This document shows, piece after piece, positions 8,310 to 15,808 of a DNA stretch of 64,000 bases. Origin of the DNA: DASWJZ01 sp963739005 (lineage in GTDB: Bacteria > Pseudomonadota > Alphaproteobacteria > Rhizobiales > Afifellaceae); NCBI GenBank assembly GCA_963739005.1, contig CAVTYQ010000004.1, forward strand, positions 186,001 to 250,000, read 5' to 3'. The notes beneath the pieces were generated by a model. The model was not told where the DNA came from and ran no database searches. It was given only the letters and a program-made list of their open reading frames with translations. The first letter of the stretch is position 1. Every line of letters begins with the position of its first letter. Made by a program: the position numbers and the translations under genes.

Positions 8310-9626
8310 ATGGACAGGCACTGGAAGACCGATCTGGAACACTGGCTTGCGCCGTTCCTTGACGCTCTGGGGCACAAGACCAGATCGCGCATGTGTCCTG
8401 CCTATGTGGCGGGACTGATCGGCGCTGGCGATCGCAAGAGCATCCAGCCGATGGCGGCGCGTGATGCGAGCATCGGCTACGACCAACTGCATCACTTCAT
8501 CGCCAGTGGCGTGTGGGACGCCGCACCCCTGGCGGCGGCACTGCTCGCCGAAGCCGATCGGCTGGTTGGCGGCGATGACGCCTGGCTGATCGTCGACGAC
8601 ACGGCCCTGCCGAAGAAGGGAACCCGGTCGGTCGGGGTTGCTCCCCAATACGCCTCGGCGCTTGGCAAGAACGCCAACTGCCAGACACTGGTGTCGCTGA
8701 CCCTGGCATCCGGCGAGGTGCCGGTCATGGTGGGCTTGCGGCTGTTCCTGCCCGAGAGCTGGACATCCGATCCCGTGCGGATGTCGCGGGCCGGTGTGCC
8801 TGAGGATCGTCGCGCCTATCAGACCAAGCCGGAGATCGCGCTCGAAGAGATCGACCGGGCTCGCGCCGCCGGCCTGCGCTTCGGTTGCGTGCTGGCCGAT
8901 GCCGGCTATGGCCTCTCCGCGCCGTTCCGCCAGGGTCTGAGCGAGCGCAGTCTTGCATGGACGGTCGGCATTCCGTTCAAGCAGAAGGTCTATCCGGTCG
9001 GCGTAGCCATGATCTTCCCCGTCGCCGGGCGCGGACGGCCGCGCAAGCGCCATGTCCCCGATGCCCCGTCGGTCATGGCCCAGGCGATGTTGGAGACCGC
9101 GGTCTGGCGGCAGGTCAGTTGGCGGCGCGGCACCAAGGGACGCCTGTCGGCCCGCTTCGCCGCCATGCGTGTGCGCGTCGCCGACGGTCCGCCCCAGCGC
9201 ATCGGCGCCATGGGAGCCCAGCACCTTCCCGGCGAGGAGGTCTGGCTCATCGGCGAGCTTCGTTCGAGCGGCGAGCGCAAGTACTATCTCTCCAACCTTC
9301 CCGCCAACACTCCGCTCAAGCGCCTTACCGGCGCGATCAAGGCGCGCTGGATCTGCGAGCAAGCCCACCAGCAACTGAAGGAGGAACTGGGCCTCGACCA
9401 TTTCGAGGGGCGGTCATGGACAGGACTGCACCGACACGCGCTCATGACGATGATCGCATATGCCTTCCTGCAATCGCGCCGTCTCGATCAGGCGAGACGG
9501 GAAAAAAAGAATCCACGGCCCACCGCCCCACCCGAGCCTCCCGGCAGTTCGGGCCGCCATCATCGCCGCGTTCGCACGACCGCCGCCAGTACGATGCCCG
9601 CACTGCCGGCACACGCTCCTCACTGA
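8310..9626 (+). CDS. IS701-family transposase, with a 3' frameshift
   Basis: The start ATG at 8310 follows GAGGGGCC. The protein reads as a DDE transposase of the IS701 group (DDE_5 superfamily). The first catalytic aspartate region is WLIVDDTALPKKG, the second is CVLADAGYG, and the glutamate lies in EELGLDHFEGRSW near residue 365. In the annotated frame translation ends at 9626 with a low-complexity tail. Downstream of a run of seven A residues (9502-9508) another frame encodes HGPPPHPSLPAVRAAI and RCPHC, the usual C-terminus, ending at the TAG at 9640-9642 inside the right inverted repeat. Six A residues would join the two into a 443-codon gene. Activity is therefore uncertain. Confidence 0.88.
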   Translation: MDRHWKTDLEHWLAPFLDALGHKTRSRMCPAYVAGLIGAGDRKSIQPMAARDASIGYDQLHHFIASGVWDAAPLAAALLAEADRLVGGDDAWLIVDDTALPKKGTRSVGVAPQYASALGKNANCQTLVSLTLASGEVPVMVGLRLFLPESWTSDPVRMSRAGVPEDRRAYQTKPEIALEEIDRARAAGLRFGCVLADAGYGLSAPFRQGLSERSLAWTVGIPFKQKVYPVGVAMIFPVAGRGRPRKRHVPDAPSVMAQAMLETAVWRQVSWRRGTKGRLSARFAAMRVRVADGPPQRIGAMGAQHLPGEEVWLIGELRSSGERKYYLSNLPANTPLKRLTGAIKARWICEQAHQQLKEELGLDHFEGRSWTGLHRHALMTMIAYAFLQSRRLDQARREKKNPRPTAPPEPPGSSGRHHRRVRTTAASTMPALPAHAPH

Positions 9627-9644
9627 TAATCTGCCAAAGTAGTG
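9616..9644 (-). repeat. IS701-family right terminal inverted repeat
   Basis: Read on the minus strand it starts CACTACTTTGGCAGATT, matching the left end. The stop codon of the full-length transposase frame lies within it. The target duplication CTAT follows at 9645-9648. Confidence 0.9.
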
Positions 9645-9816
9645 CTATGCCGCAAAGACAAAGATCGAGGTTGTCAGCGGACCGGAACTGAACGGGATGA
9701 AGGTCAAGATCATTCAGGTTTCGAAACCCGCAAATGCATAGCGCGCCGGCAAGAGCCGAAAGACCATCTGCGCCGACGAATATTCGCTTGGCCGCTTTAG
9801 CGGCTACGTTTCCGCG

Positions 9817-9898
9817 CGTGCCCTTCGTGCACTTGTTGCGAACGCCAACCTGCCGTAGCCTTTCCTGCGGAATTCGCGACTTTGAAGGGGAGGCTTGA
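9817..9898 (+). repeat. Duplicated promoter/leader segment, copy B
   Basis: This is the counterpart of 5088-5172, sharing GCACTTGT, GCCGTAGC, GCGGAATTCGCGACTT and GGGGAGG directly before the start of the third acidic secreted protein. Confidence 0.65.
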
Positions 9899-10456
9899 AT
9901 GATCCGTTTCGCTTTGACGACGGCCGCGACGTTTGGGCTGGCTGTCATGCTGCATGCCGCTGGCGGCGTGATGCTCGCGAAGCCCGCGTTGGCGGGTCCG
10001 GGTTGCGGCGCGACCGATGAGGCGTCGGAGGGTGGCGGCTGCATCAGTAAGCCATCGTCCTCCGGTGATACGGAGACGGAAGACGGAGGAACCGTAAGCG
10101 ACGACACCGGAACCGTTAGTGAGCCGACGGAGGCTGGTGCCGTCTATTCCGACCGCCGGCTGAAGCGCGAAATCGGGTTGCTCACCACACTCGACAGCGG
10201 CATCCGGCTCTATGCCTTCCGCTATCTGTGGAGCGAGACGGACTACGTCGGGGTGATGGCGCAAGACCTGCTCGAAGACGCCCGCTACGCCGACGCGGCG
10301 AGGATGACGGCCTCCGGCTACTACGTGGTCGATTATGCAAGGCTCGGGCTCAGGATGGCGACGCTCGAAGCATGGCGCGACCATGGGGTGGATGCGGTAT
10401 CGCTGCGGGCGGTGCCAAGCGGGCTCGAGACTTCGGCCCTAGTGCCCCTGCGCTAG
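9899..10456 (+). CDS. Secreted protein with peptidase-S74-like (tail-fibre chaperone) domain
   Basis: The 185-residue product has a signal peptide (MIRFALTTAATFGLAVMLHA, cleavage near ALAG at about residue 32), an acidic T/E/D-rich segment to about residue 80, then SDRRLKREIGLL, LYAFRYLW, DYVGVMAQDLLED and YVVDYARLGLRM. The last four match the S74 intramolecular-chaperone domain known from tail spikes and also found in small exported rhizobial proteins. In phage proteins the domain trimerises and self-cleaves after a serine; the SDRRLKR segment is the start of that domain. The role of a stand-alone exported copy is not known. The first 80 residues are paralogous to the protein at 5173-5433. 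Confidence 0.8.
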   Translation: MIRFALTTAATFGLAVMLHAAGGVMLAKPALAGPGCGATDEASEGGGCISKPSSSGDTETEDGGTVSDDTGTVSEPTEAGAVYSDRRLKREIGLLTTLDSGIRLYAFRYLWSETDYVGVMAQDLLEDARYADAARMTASGYYVVDYARLGLRMATLEAWRDHGVDAVSLRAVPSGLETSALVPLR

Positions 10457-10967
10457 GCGCAAAGGGCGGGGCCGCAGCCGGTGCTCTTTCGCCGGCTGGC
10501 TGCTGGATGAACCGAGAAGCTGAATTTGACGACAACGGCCGGCGTCCATCTCGATACCTCACGTTCGCTACCGTCGGGATCGCCGACGCCGTAGCCGATC
10601 CATAAAGCTTACCGTCGCGCGCGCCGGCTTTTGCGACCGGAATGAAGATCGGCCGGCGGTGACCAGCGCCCCCGCCGCTGGTGGGCGTGTCGATCTTGAT
10701 CGGCAGGGTCGTCTACCTTCTTTGAATCGTCGACGAAACGCTCGCGAGAGGACCCGCGCCGGCAATGGATTTAATGGGGCGTCGCTTGGCGCCTGCGGTT
10801 CCCGGGGTGCGACGAAAGGTGCTGCGCGGGAGGCGGCGGAGAGTGCGGAGCGTGGTTCTTGCGCTGAGCCGTTGCCGATGAAGCCGGAATTGAAGTCCAG
10901 AGGCGTGGGAACCGTCTCGGCAAGAGACAGTTTCCCAACCAGCCTTCGCCAGCAGACGGAGATTTGC
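10457..10967. other. Long intergenic region, non-coding as far as seen
   Basis: No frame in these 511 bases looks like protein; the open frames are arginine- and proline-rich shadows of GC-rich DNA. The only candidate site is a GGAAC/GTT pair at 10908-10932. Confidence 0.4.
10908..10932 (+). promoter_or_regulatory. Candidate EcfG-type general stress promoter
   Basis: GGAAC at 10908-10912 is followed after 17 nt by GTT at 10930-10932. This approximates the GGAAC-N16/17-cGTT pattern of alphaproteobacterial general-stress sigma factors (EcfG). It lies 36 nt before the ATG of a small membrane protein. The call is by pattern only. Confidence 0.3.
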
Positions 10968-11204
10968 ATGACCACCCGCACTCGAATAGCGATGGTAATC
11001 TATGGAATGGTCGACTCTCTCCTCTTCGGCGCCAGCGCGGTCGCGGTTCTCGTCTTGGCGCCTGCGGACCAATGGAAATACCTGCTCCCGACGGTCATCG
11101 TCGGGAGTTTCATGCTCGCCGCGCCGCTTTCATGGTTCATCGCGCCGCGGCTCCGGGCCGACCATCGCCGCCGCGCCTTGACGGTCTCCCGATCACCACA
11201 CTGA
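10968..11204 (+). CDS. Small two-helix membrane protein
   Basis: The 78-residue product starting MTTRTRIAMVIYGMVDSLLF has two transmembrane segments (about residues 7-31 and 38-58) and a basic tail (RLRADHRRRA). The arrangement, with WFIAPRLRA after the second helix, is typical of small uncharacterised membrane proteins in alphaproteobacteria. CGGAG precedes the ATG by eight bases. A longer in-frame extension upstream is rejected because it has no protein-like composition. A stress-type promoter may lie just upstream. Confidence 0.6.
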   Translation: MTTRTRIAMVIYGMVDSLLFGASAVAVLVLAPADQWKYLLPTVIVGSFMLAAPLSWFIAPRLRADHRRRALTVSRSPH

Positions 11205-11219
11205 AAACCAGGCGCGAGG

Positions 11220-11480
11220 ATGGGCGCGGTGTCCAGATTCAGCGGCATGAGGGGTATTTCACGGGACTATTTTGTGCTTGCACCGCCCCATGCCGAAGGT
11301 GCGGTGCTTGGATACATCGATGATCATCCTATCGCGGAATACGTGATCGACGACTCGGGTCACCGCTATCGCTTCGCCGGAGTTGCGCCGCGAAATCACG
11401 ACGGGGACTATGATATTCGGTCGCTCGACTACGAGGAATGGATCGTGGAGCCGGGTCTGGCGTACCGGTGGGTTGGTTGA
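11220..11480 (+). CDS. Hypothetical protein, 86 residues
   Basis: From residue 14 on, the frame has balanced composition (RDYFVLAPPHAEGAVLGYID, then HRYRFAGVAPRNHDGDYD and EEWIVEPGLAYRWVG) and looks coding. The start at 11220 is uncertain; an alternative ATG lies at 11247. It follows the small membrane protein by 15 bases and may be co-transcribed. No family was recognised. The pattern of aromatic and acidic residues suggests a small soluble beta-rich protein. Confidence 0.5.
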   Translation: MGAVSRFSGMRGISRDYFVLAPPHAEGAVLGYIDDHPIAEYVIDDSGHRYRFAGVAPRNHDGDYDIRSLDYEEWIVEPGLAYRWVG

Positions 11481-11703
11481 CCCTAGCCGGTGTTGATGCC
11501 GGTCGTCGATTCCGCGGGCATCAACGCTGGCCCAGGCGACGAGCGCGATGCCGATCAAGATGAGCACGCCGATCATCGCCGCCATCGGCCATCCACTTGC
11601 CCAGGTGTGTAGGCATCTTCAGTCTCCGATTTTCGCCTGAAATCAGCTTGCTGGTCCGCGTCGATCCGCTCGTGGCAGCCGCACGCCGTGGTAGGTTCCA
11701 AGA

Positions 11704-11949
11704 ATGGCAAATTGGCTCTCGCATCTTCCGCCTGAAATCCTAGCGAAGTTCGCGGCATATCGTGCGGGCCAAAAATCGGTGTTGCTCACGCTCGAGGAGT
11801 GTCGCGCCGTTGTTCGGACTCTCCGCATCAGGATCTTGCTACACCCAGAGTCCGAGGCGGAGCTGGGGATCCACCTGAAGCGCTTTGCGGGGCTGGCTCG
11901 AGTGAAGAGGAAGCGTGCGCGCGAGGGCAGCCGACCCGTCCTTGACTAA
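11704..11949 (+). CDS. Hypothetical protein, 81 residues
   Basis: The frame encodes MANWLSHLPPEILAKFAAYR followed by a helical, charged sequence (LTLEECRAVVRTLRIR, ESEAELGIHLKRFAG) with a basic C-terminus. The composition is protein-like and contains no low-complexity runs. No family is recognised, and the upstream GTAGG is only a weak ribosome-binding site. Confidence 0.45.
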   Translation: MANWLSHLPPEILAKFAAYRAGQKSVLLTLEECRAVVRTLRIRILLHPESEAELGIHLKRFAGLARVKRKRAREGSRPVLD

Positions 11950-11979
11950 AGCGTGGCGGCCGATCCGGGTCCGCCAATA

Positions 11980-12774
11980 TTATTCAGTAGAGGCGAGCAA
12001 TCGCTTCTTCTGCCGCCTGACCTTCGACCCTCGTGCGCCGGCTCGCGGAGCTGATCGGAGCGCCTCGAGGCTGCGCTGCATCATGCGCGCCGCGCGATCC
12101 TGAAGCGGCAATAAGACTTCCGCTAGGTGACCAAGCTGCTCCTTCAATTTATCTCCGATCCTGTCTCCGTGGTATACGTTCAGGGGCTCTTCCCCGAACA
12201 GCTCCCGCTCAACGACAAGGCTGAGATCGCCAATCCAGCGTTGGGCGCGGAGGAAGTTGTAGTAGCCGACGATCGCAGTATCGATCGTCATGACGTCGAC
12301 TGCAGTCACCCGCTTCAGCTCTGCCATCAGGTTCTGGCGCAGCGTCACGAGCACCGCAACAATTCCGGGCTCGAGGTATCGTTCGGCTCCGAGCCAGCGG
12401 ACAAGGAATTGACCGTTTCCGATTTCGTCCCCGGCCTTCTCCAGAAGCGCGGCCCACTCCTGTGGTGTCCTTGCGCCTACTCGACCCCTGGTCAGCCCGT
12501 AGATCGCTTGAGCTTCATCCTTGAGGCGCTTGAACTGCTCCTTGGCTTCGGCCTGGACGCCGCGCTCGAACTCCTCGGCGCGCGCCTCTTCCGCAGGATC
12601 GACCGCCGGAAGCTCTTCAGCCTCGTCGTCGGCGTCAGCCACTATTTCTTGGGACACATCAAGGCCCCGCTCCGCGGTGCAGTCTTCCAAAGCAAGGTCG
12701 TCCGAATCCTCGCTCGGAGACCAGTCAGCAGTCGTCGAGCTCGGGTTAGTGACGCGGCGGCTCCGAAGGGGCAT
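11980..12774 (-). CDS. Conserved hypothetical protein of the element operon
   Basis: The product is 264 residues. The first 75 residues are acidic and low-complexity (SEDSDDLALEDC, DADDEAEELPAVDPAEEARA). Residues about 80-240 are predicted mostly helical, with EQFKRLKDEAQAIYGLTRGR, TAVDVMTIDTAIVGYYNFLR and VYHGDRIGDKLKEQLGHLAE. The tail is basic (SKVRRQKKRLL). GGAG lies seven nucleotides before the ATG. It starts 9 nt after the DUF6788 gene and is the last gene of the integrase-led operon. The acidic head and basic tail would suit a DNA- or protein-binding accessory factor, but that is inference. Confidence 0.65.
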   Translation of the reverse strand: MPLRSRRVTNPSSTTADWSPSEDSDDLALEDCTAERGLDVSQEIVADADDEAEELPAVDPAEEARAEEFERGVQAEAKEQFKRLKDEAQAIYGLTRGRVGARTPQEWAALLEKAGDEIGNGQFLVRWLGAERYLEPGIVAVLVTLRQNLMAELKRVTAVDVMTIDTAIVGYYNFLRAQRWIGDLSLVVERELFGEEPLNVYHGDRIGDKLKEQLGHLAEVLLPLQDRAARMMQRSLEALRSAPRAGARGSKVRRQKKRLLASTE

Positions 12775-12783
12775 CGCGAGCTC

Positions 12784-13089
12784 CTATTGCTGAAGCAGCC
12801 GCAAGCTTTTGACAATTCGCGACACGGATCCAAGTGCTCGTCGTTCGGCAATTGCGACTAGCGCCTCCGGAACCTCTTCGCGACGCACGAGCGCTTTCCT
12901 TTGTCGGCCGCCTTCGCGCCATCTCCGAACAAAGTAGGGGCCATGATGAAGCCCGCGGGCGCAGCGGCAGTTCGGCTTACCGCACCGCCGGTATTCAACG
13001 TGCAGACTTCCGAGTCGATCCGGTGTTCTAGCCTCTTTGCCGGAAGGCATTTCGCAATCTTGGGGAACGGATTCTCCGATTTCCGTCAT
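12784..13089 (-). CDS. DUF6788-type small protein
   Basis: The 101-residue protein has the core VEYRRCGKPNCRCARG..HGPYFVRRWREGGRQRK, in which three closely spaced cysteines (CGKPNCRC) and a nearby histidine could bind zinc. This pattern belongs to a family of small proteins common in plasmids and integrative elements. A role in nucleic-acid binding is plausible but unproven. The ATG overlaps the TGA of the primase gene by four bases (ATGA), so translation is likely coupled. The C-terminus is helical. Confidence 0.75.
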   Translation of the reverse strand: MTEIGESVPQDCEMPSGKEARTPDRLGSLHVEYRRCGKPNCRCARGLHHGPYFVRRWREGGRQRKALVRREEVPEALVAIAERRALGSVSRIVKSLRLLQQ

Positions 13090-15281
13090 GGCTGCACTTC
13101 GGACCCCACACAGGACGCAGAGCTGAAGCTCTTTCCCACGCTCGCCTTCCCTCGGCGGCGATCCAGGAAGGCTGGTATGTCTGGAAAGTCAGTTTGCGGT
13201 GGAAAGATGGGGGGCCTATTGCCCCCCCGATCAACCCTGCAACCTTGCAACGGACGACCCTCGATTAGTTGATCGGGCGATGGAAGAATGTCGCGCTCGA
13301 TCGGAAGTGGATCGCCCAAAACGAGTCGTGCCGGACGTCCCTTGCGATCCTCAAGGTTCTTGAGAAGCCCCCCGTCGAGCGCGTCGGCTACCCTGCGCGA
13401 GATCGACGACTTGTCGAGCTTTAGGACTTCCTTGAGGTCCACCTGACGCACATCGTCACGGCCTTGTCCAAGGAGGCGCGCAGTTGCCTCAACAACCTCA
13501 CGGACCTCTGGCTTGACGGTAACCTCGACACCTTCCGCCACGAGATCTGCAACAAGGTCGCGGACCCCTGCGTAGTCCTGCGTGGTTGCGATCACCCTGC
13601 CTTTCTCGTCCGTCGATCGCGACGCTTGGTGCAGCAAGGCGTGGGCACGGATCAGCGTCAGGATTGTCTTGAAATCTCGACGGAGCCGCACCGCGATCGG
13701 CGGCACCAGTCTAGCCAATTGGTCCGCGAACGGGATCACCACCTGGGTCGGCCTCGATGCCAACCACGTTTGCAGCGTCCGCCATCGCGACAGATCAACG
13801 GGAACCCGGACGCCTTCCTGCGCAAGGGCCTTAAATATCTCTGCCGTCTGCGCCTGGGTATCCGTGATAGTCAGGCTAAGCATCCGCGTTTCGTTCTCGT
13901 GGTGCAGATGAAGACTCGTGGTCGTAACGATCAGCCCAGTAGGCCCCTCCCGTTCGATGAAGCGGGGGGTGAAGCCGTCCGAAGTCTTCTCGACGGTCTC
14001 GTAGCGAAGGCGCCCCTCTGACAGAAGCGATCGGATCAGATAACTCAAGAACTCCGAGGCCATCCCGGCGGCTTCGTAGATGACGAGGTGTCGGTGTTGC
14101 AGCGGCTCACTGGAGTAGGCCAGCGCCCGGTCGCTCATGGCGGTGAGGGAATAGAACGCCTCGGGCGGAAAGAACTTGAGCGTCGACTCGACGACAAACG
14201 ACTTGCCGCCGGAGGACGGCCCTTTGACCGCCACCGAAACTGGTCGGTCAAGTAGACGGGACGTGAGGGCAAGGTAGAGGAGTTTGGCGACGCGGCGTTC
14301 ACCGACGATCCCGACCCCCGACAATTCACTGTCGAACTCTCTGAGGATGTCGGCTTTTTGCGCGAGGACGCCGCACATTTTCCACGCTTCCGTTCGCTCC
14401 GCCGCCTTGGCTTCGGTTTCAACCTCGATCCATGGCCTCGCATCCCGGCAGGCGACCTGCCAGCGCGCCAAGAACTCCTTCGGGTCTTGTAGGTGTAGCG
14501 CTGACGGGTCCTTTGCAGGCAGGCCGACGAGTTTAACCCGATGCCGGATCGTTGAACGCGACAACCATTTCTGCACCGCCCTGCCGCCCCCGTCCGGCTC
14601 GATAATCAGGAAGATCGCGTCGATCCCATCGAGAAGACAAGCATCACGTTCTTCTCGCCAATTGTTGGCGCCGGGGACACCAAGAGCGGGAATCCCGTGG
14701 AACCAAAGTGTGTGGCAATCGGATTCCCCTTCGACGATCACCACATAACCAGCCTGCCGTGCCTCGGCGAGGCGGTGCAGACCATAGAGACAAGGCTTGC
14801 TGCCTGATTTCCAGCGGAAGCGGTCGCCTTCAAGGGCAACTCGGAACCGAACTGCGAGCTCCTCGCCGTGTTCCCCAAAGTACGGAAGGCGCACTGCCGG
14901 CTTCTTATCGTAAATGAGGTCTGATGCGCCGCAGCTTTCGATGAAGTCGATCGGCAACGCCTTCGCGATTGCATATTGCTTGAGGGTAAGGCCGGCTGCG
15001 CTCTTTGACGATTTCGCACGCGGTTGCGCGGTTGCGCGGTTGTAGGTGGGACGCGACCCGCCCCCTCCCGCGGTCTCATCATCAAACAGAGCGGCGTCAT
15101 CTATGCCGAGTGCGTAAGTGATCTCTTTCCAACGGCAGCCGGCGTGACAATTGAGTAGCCAACGACCATCGCGGCGGTGAACGCTGAGGCTGTTTTGCTG
15201 GTCATCGTGAGCGGGGCACAGCGCACTCCAGCCATTGCCGCTATGGCGCACACCTTTGAGTAGGGCGAGGATATCTGTCAT
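13086..15281 (-). CDS. Element-encoded primase-helicase-like protein (CHC2, TOPRIM and P-loop ATPase)
   Basis: The start ATG at 15281 overlaps the stop of the upstream HTH gene, giving 731 residues. A CHC2-type zinc finger opens the protein (LCPAHDD with C22 and H25; LNCHAGC with C45 and C49). A TOPRIM domain follows near residue 170 (VVIVEGESD, then AIFLIIEPDGGG). The C-terminal half has a P-loop GPSSGGKS near residue 350 and Walker B HLVIYEA. The order matches primase-ATPases of integrative elements and satellite phages that start replication of the excised DNA. The C-terminal region contains a helical part that may bind DNA. It belongs to the integrase-led operon. Confidence 0.85.
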   Translation of the reverse strand: MTDILALLKGVRHSGNGWSALCPAHDDQQNSLSVHRRDGRWLLNCHAGCRWKEITYALGIDDAALFDDETAGGGGSRPTYNRATAQPRAKSSKSAAGLTLKQYAIAKALPIDFIESCGASDLIYDKKPAVRLPYFGEHGEELAVRFRVALEGDRFRWKSGSKPCLYGLHRLAEARQAGYVVIVEGESDCHTLWFHGIPALGVPGANNWREERDACLLDGIDAIFLIIEPDGGGRAVQKWLSRSTIRHRVKLVGLPAKDPSALHLQDPKEFLARWQVACRDARPWIEVETEAKAAERTEAWKMCGVLAQKADILREFDSELSGVGIVGERRVAKLLYLALTSRLLDRPVSVAVKGPSSGGKSFVVESTLKFFPPEAFYSLTAMSDRALAYSSEPLQHRHLVIYEAAGMASEFLSYLIRSLLSEGRLRYETVEKTSDGFTPRFIEREGPTGLIVTTTSLHLHHENETRMLSLTITDTQAQTAEIFKALAQEGVRVPVDLSRWRTLQTWLASRPTQVVIPFADQLARLVPPIAVRLRRDFKTILTLIRAHALLHQASRSTDEKGRVIATTQDYAGVRDLVADLVAEGVEVTVKPEVREVVEATARLLGQGRDDVRQVDLKEVLKLDKSSISRRVADALDGGLLKNLEDRKGRPARLVLGDPLPIERDILPSPDQLIEGRPLQGCRVDRGGNRPPIFPPQTDFPDIPAFLDRRRGKASVGKSFSSASCVGSEVQP

Positions 15282-15733
15282 ACCCGCGCCCACCTAGATT
15301 GGCGCTTCAGTCTGACAGTCACCGGCTTGATGCCGCCGTTGCCTTTGGGGTCGTCTACTCGGACGCGGTCGCGCCCTTGCGAAGCACCACTTTCCACGCC
15401 GTGATCGCGTTCTGCGGAAGCAAGCTCGACACGTTCGACGTTGGTGTGACGGCCGGCATCGCCCTCTCGAACAGTTTCAAGGTTCTGTGCCTGCGTTCCT
15501 GAATCGGCCGCCTTTTTTCGGAGTAGGGTCGTGGGGATGCGACCGTCGGCCGCCACCGGCCGGGAGGCGATCCATTCCTCAATTTCCGCCTCCGTCCACA
15601 CTCGAGTGTTCGGCCCAAGCATCCGGCCAGGAGGGAACCCTTCACGCTCAATCCATCGCGCCAGCGTCGGCCGGTTGTCGACGACCTTTCGTTGCCTAAG
15701 GTCTTTGAATCTTAGGAGTTGGATCGGCATCAC
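15278..15733 (-). CDS. AlpA/excisionase-like HTH protein
   Basis: The product is 151 residues. Residues 5-57 (LRFKDLRQRKVVDNRPTLAR, WIEREGFPPGRM, VWTEAEIEEWIASRP) form the winged-helix pattern of AlpA/MerR-like DNA-binding proteins used as excisionases or activators by integrative elements. The remaining 90 residues are polar and low in hydrophobics and are not part of that fold. It lies between the integrase side and the primase gene, overlapping the latter by 4 nt. It could act as directionality factor or operon regulator. Confidence 0.75.
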   Translation of the reverse strand: MMPIQLLRFKDLRQRKVVDNRPTLARWIEREGFPPGRMLGPNTRVWTEAEIEEWIASRPVAADGRIPTTLLRKKAADSGTQAQNLETVREGDAGRHTNVERVELASAERDHGVESGASQGRDRVRVDDPKGNGGIKPVTVRLKRQSRWARV

Positions 15734-15808
15734 TCATTCCGCAGCGTTTTGCGCGGAGCAAGGACGTAATGCGATATTCCTAGGTCGTCGAAAGGAGAAT
15801 AATCGCCG

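Larger units (their letters stand above)
8213..9644 (+). mobile_element. IS701-family insertion sequence, complete
   Basis: The element is 1432 bp, bounded by inverted repeats starting CACTACTTTGGCAGATT at both ends (17 of 17 terminal bases, with weaker similarity for about 12 more). It is flanked by a direct 4-bp duplication CTAT at 8209-8212 and 9645-9648. A single transposase gene occupies most of it. A 4-bp duplication is characteristic of the IS701 family. It sits inside a small gene whose reading frame is restored exactly by excision, which confirms both the ends and the duplication and suggests a fairly recent insertion. Confidence 0.93.
8006..9741 (+). pseudogene. Small unknown gene split by the IS701-family element
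   Basis: An ORF begins at the ATG at 8006 behind a strong GGGAGGAAGG site and reads in frame to codon 69 (TGCTGCACGGCCTAT) at 8212, where the element starts. The sequence after the right-hand target duplication, from 9649, continues in the same frame for 30 codons (AAKTKIEVVSG, ending KPANA) to the TAG at 9739-9741. Removing the element and one CTAT restores a 99-residue protein with N-terminal MGDDSATKTTNGLVTSLAAP. No family was recognised. As it stands, the gene is inactivated and a fusion ORF runs into the IS end. Confidence 0.8.

Noticed and set aside
8127..9401. 424-codon minus-strand ORF within the insertion sequence
   Set aside because: It crosses the left IS boundary and is antisense to the transposase, so it cannot be an ancestral gene.
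9500..9515. Programmed -1 frameshift at A AAA AAG in the transposase
   Set aside because: The family-typical C-terminus is in the +1 (or -2) frame relative to the main ORF, so classic -1 slippage would not reach it.
11259..11585. Minus-strand ORF starting with a single membrane helix (MAAMIGVLILIGIALVAWAS)
   Set aside because: The helix looks real, but the remainder is antisense to the better-supported ORF at 11220-11480 and there is no clear ribosome-binding site. It may be a small decayed gene and is not annotated.
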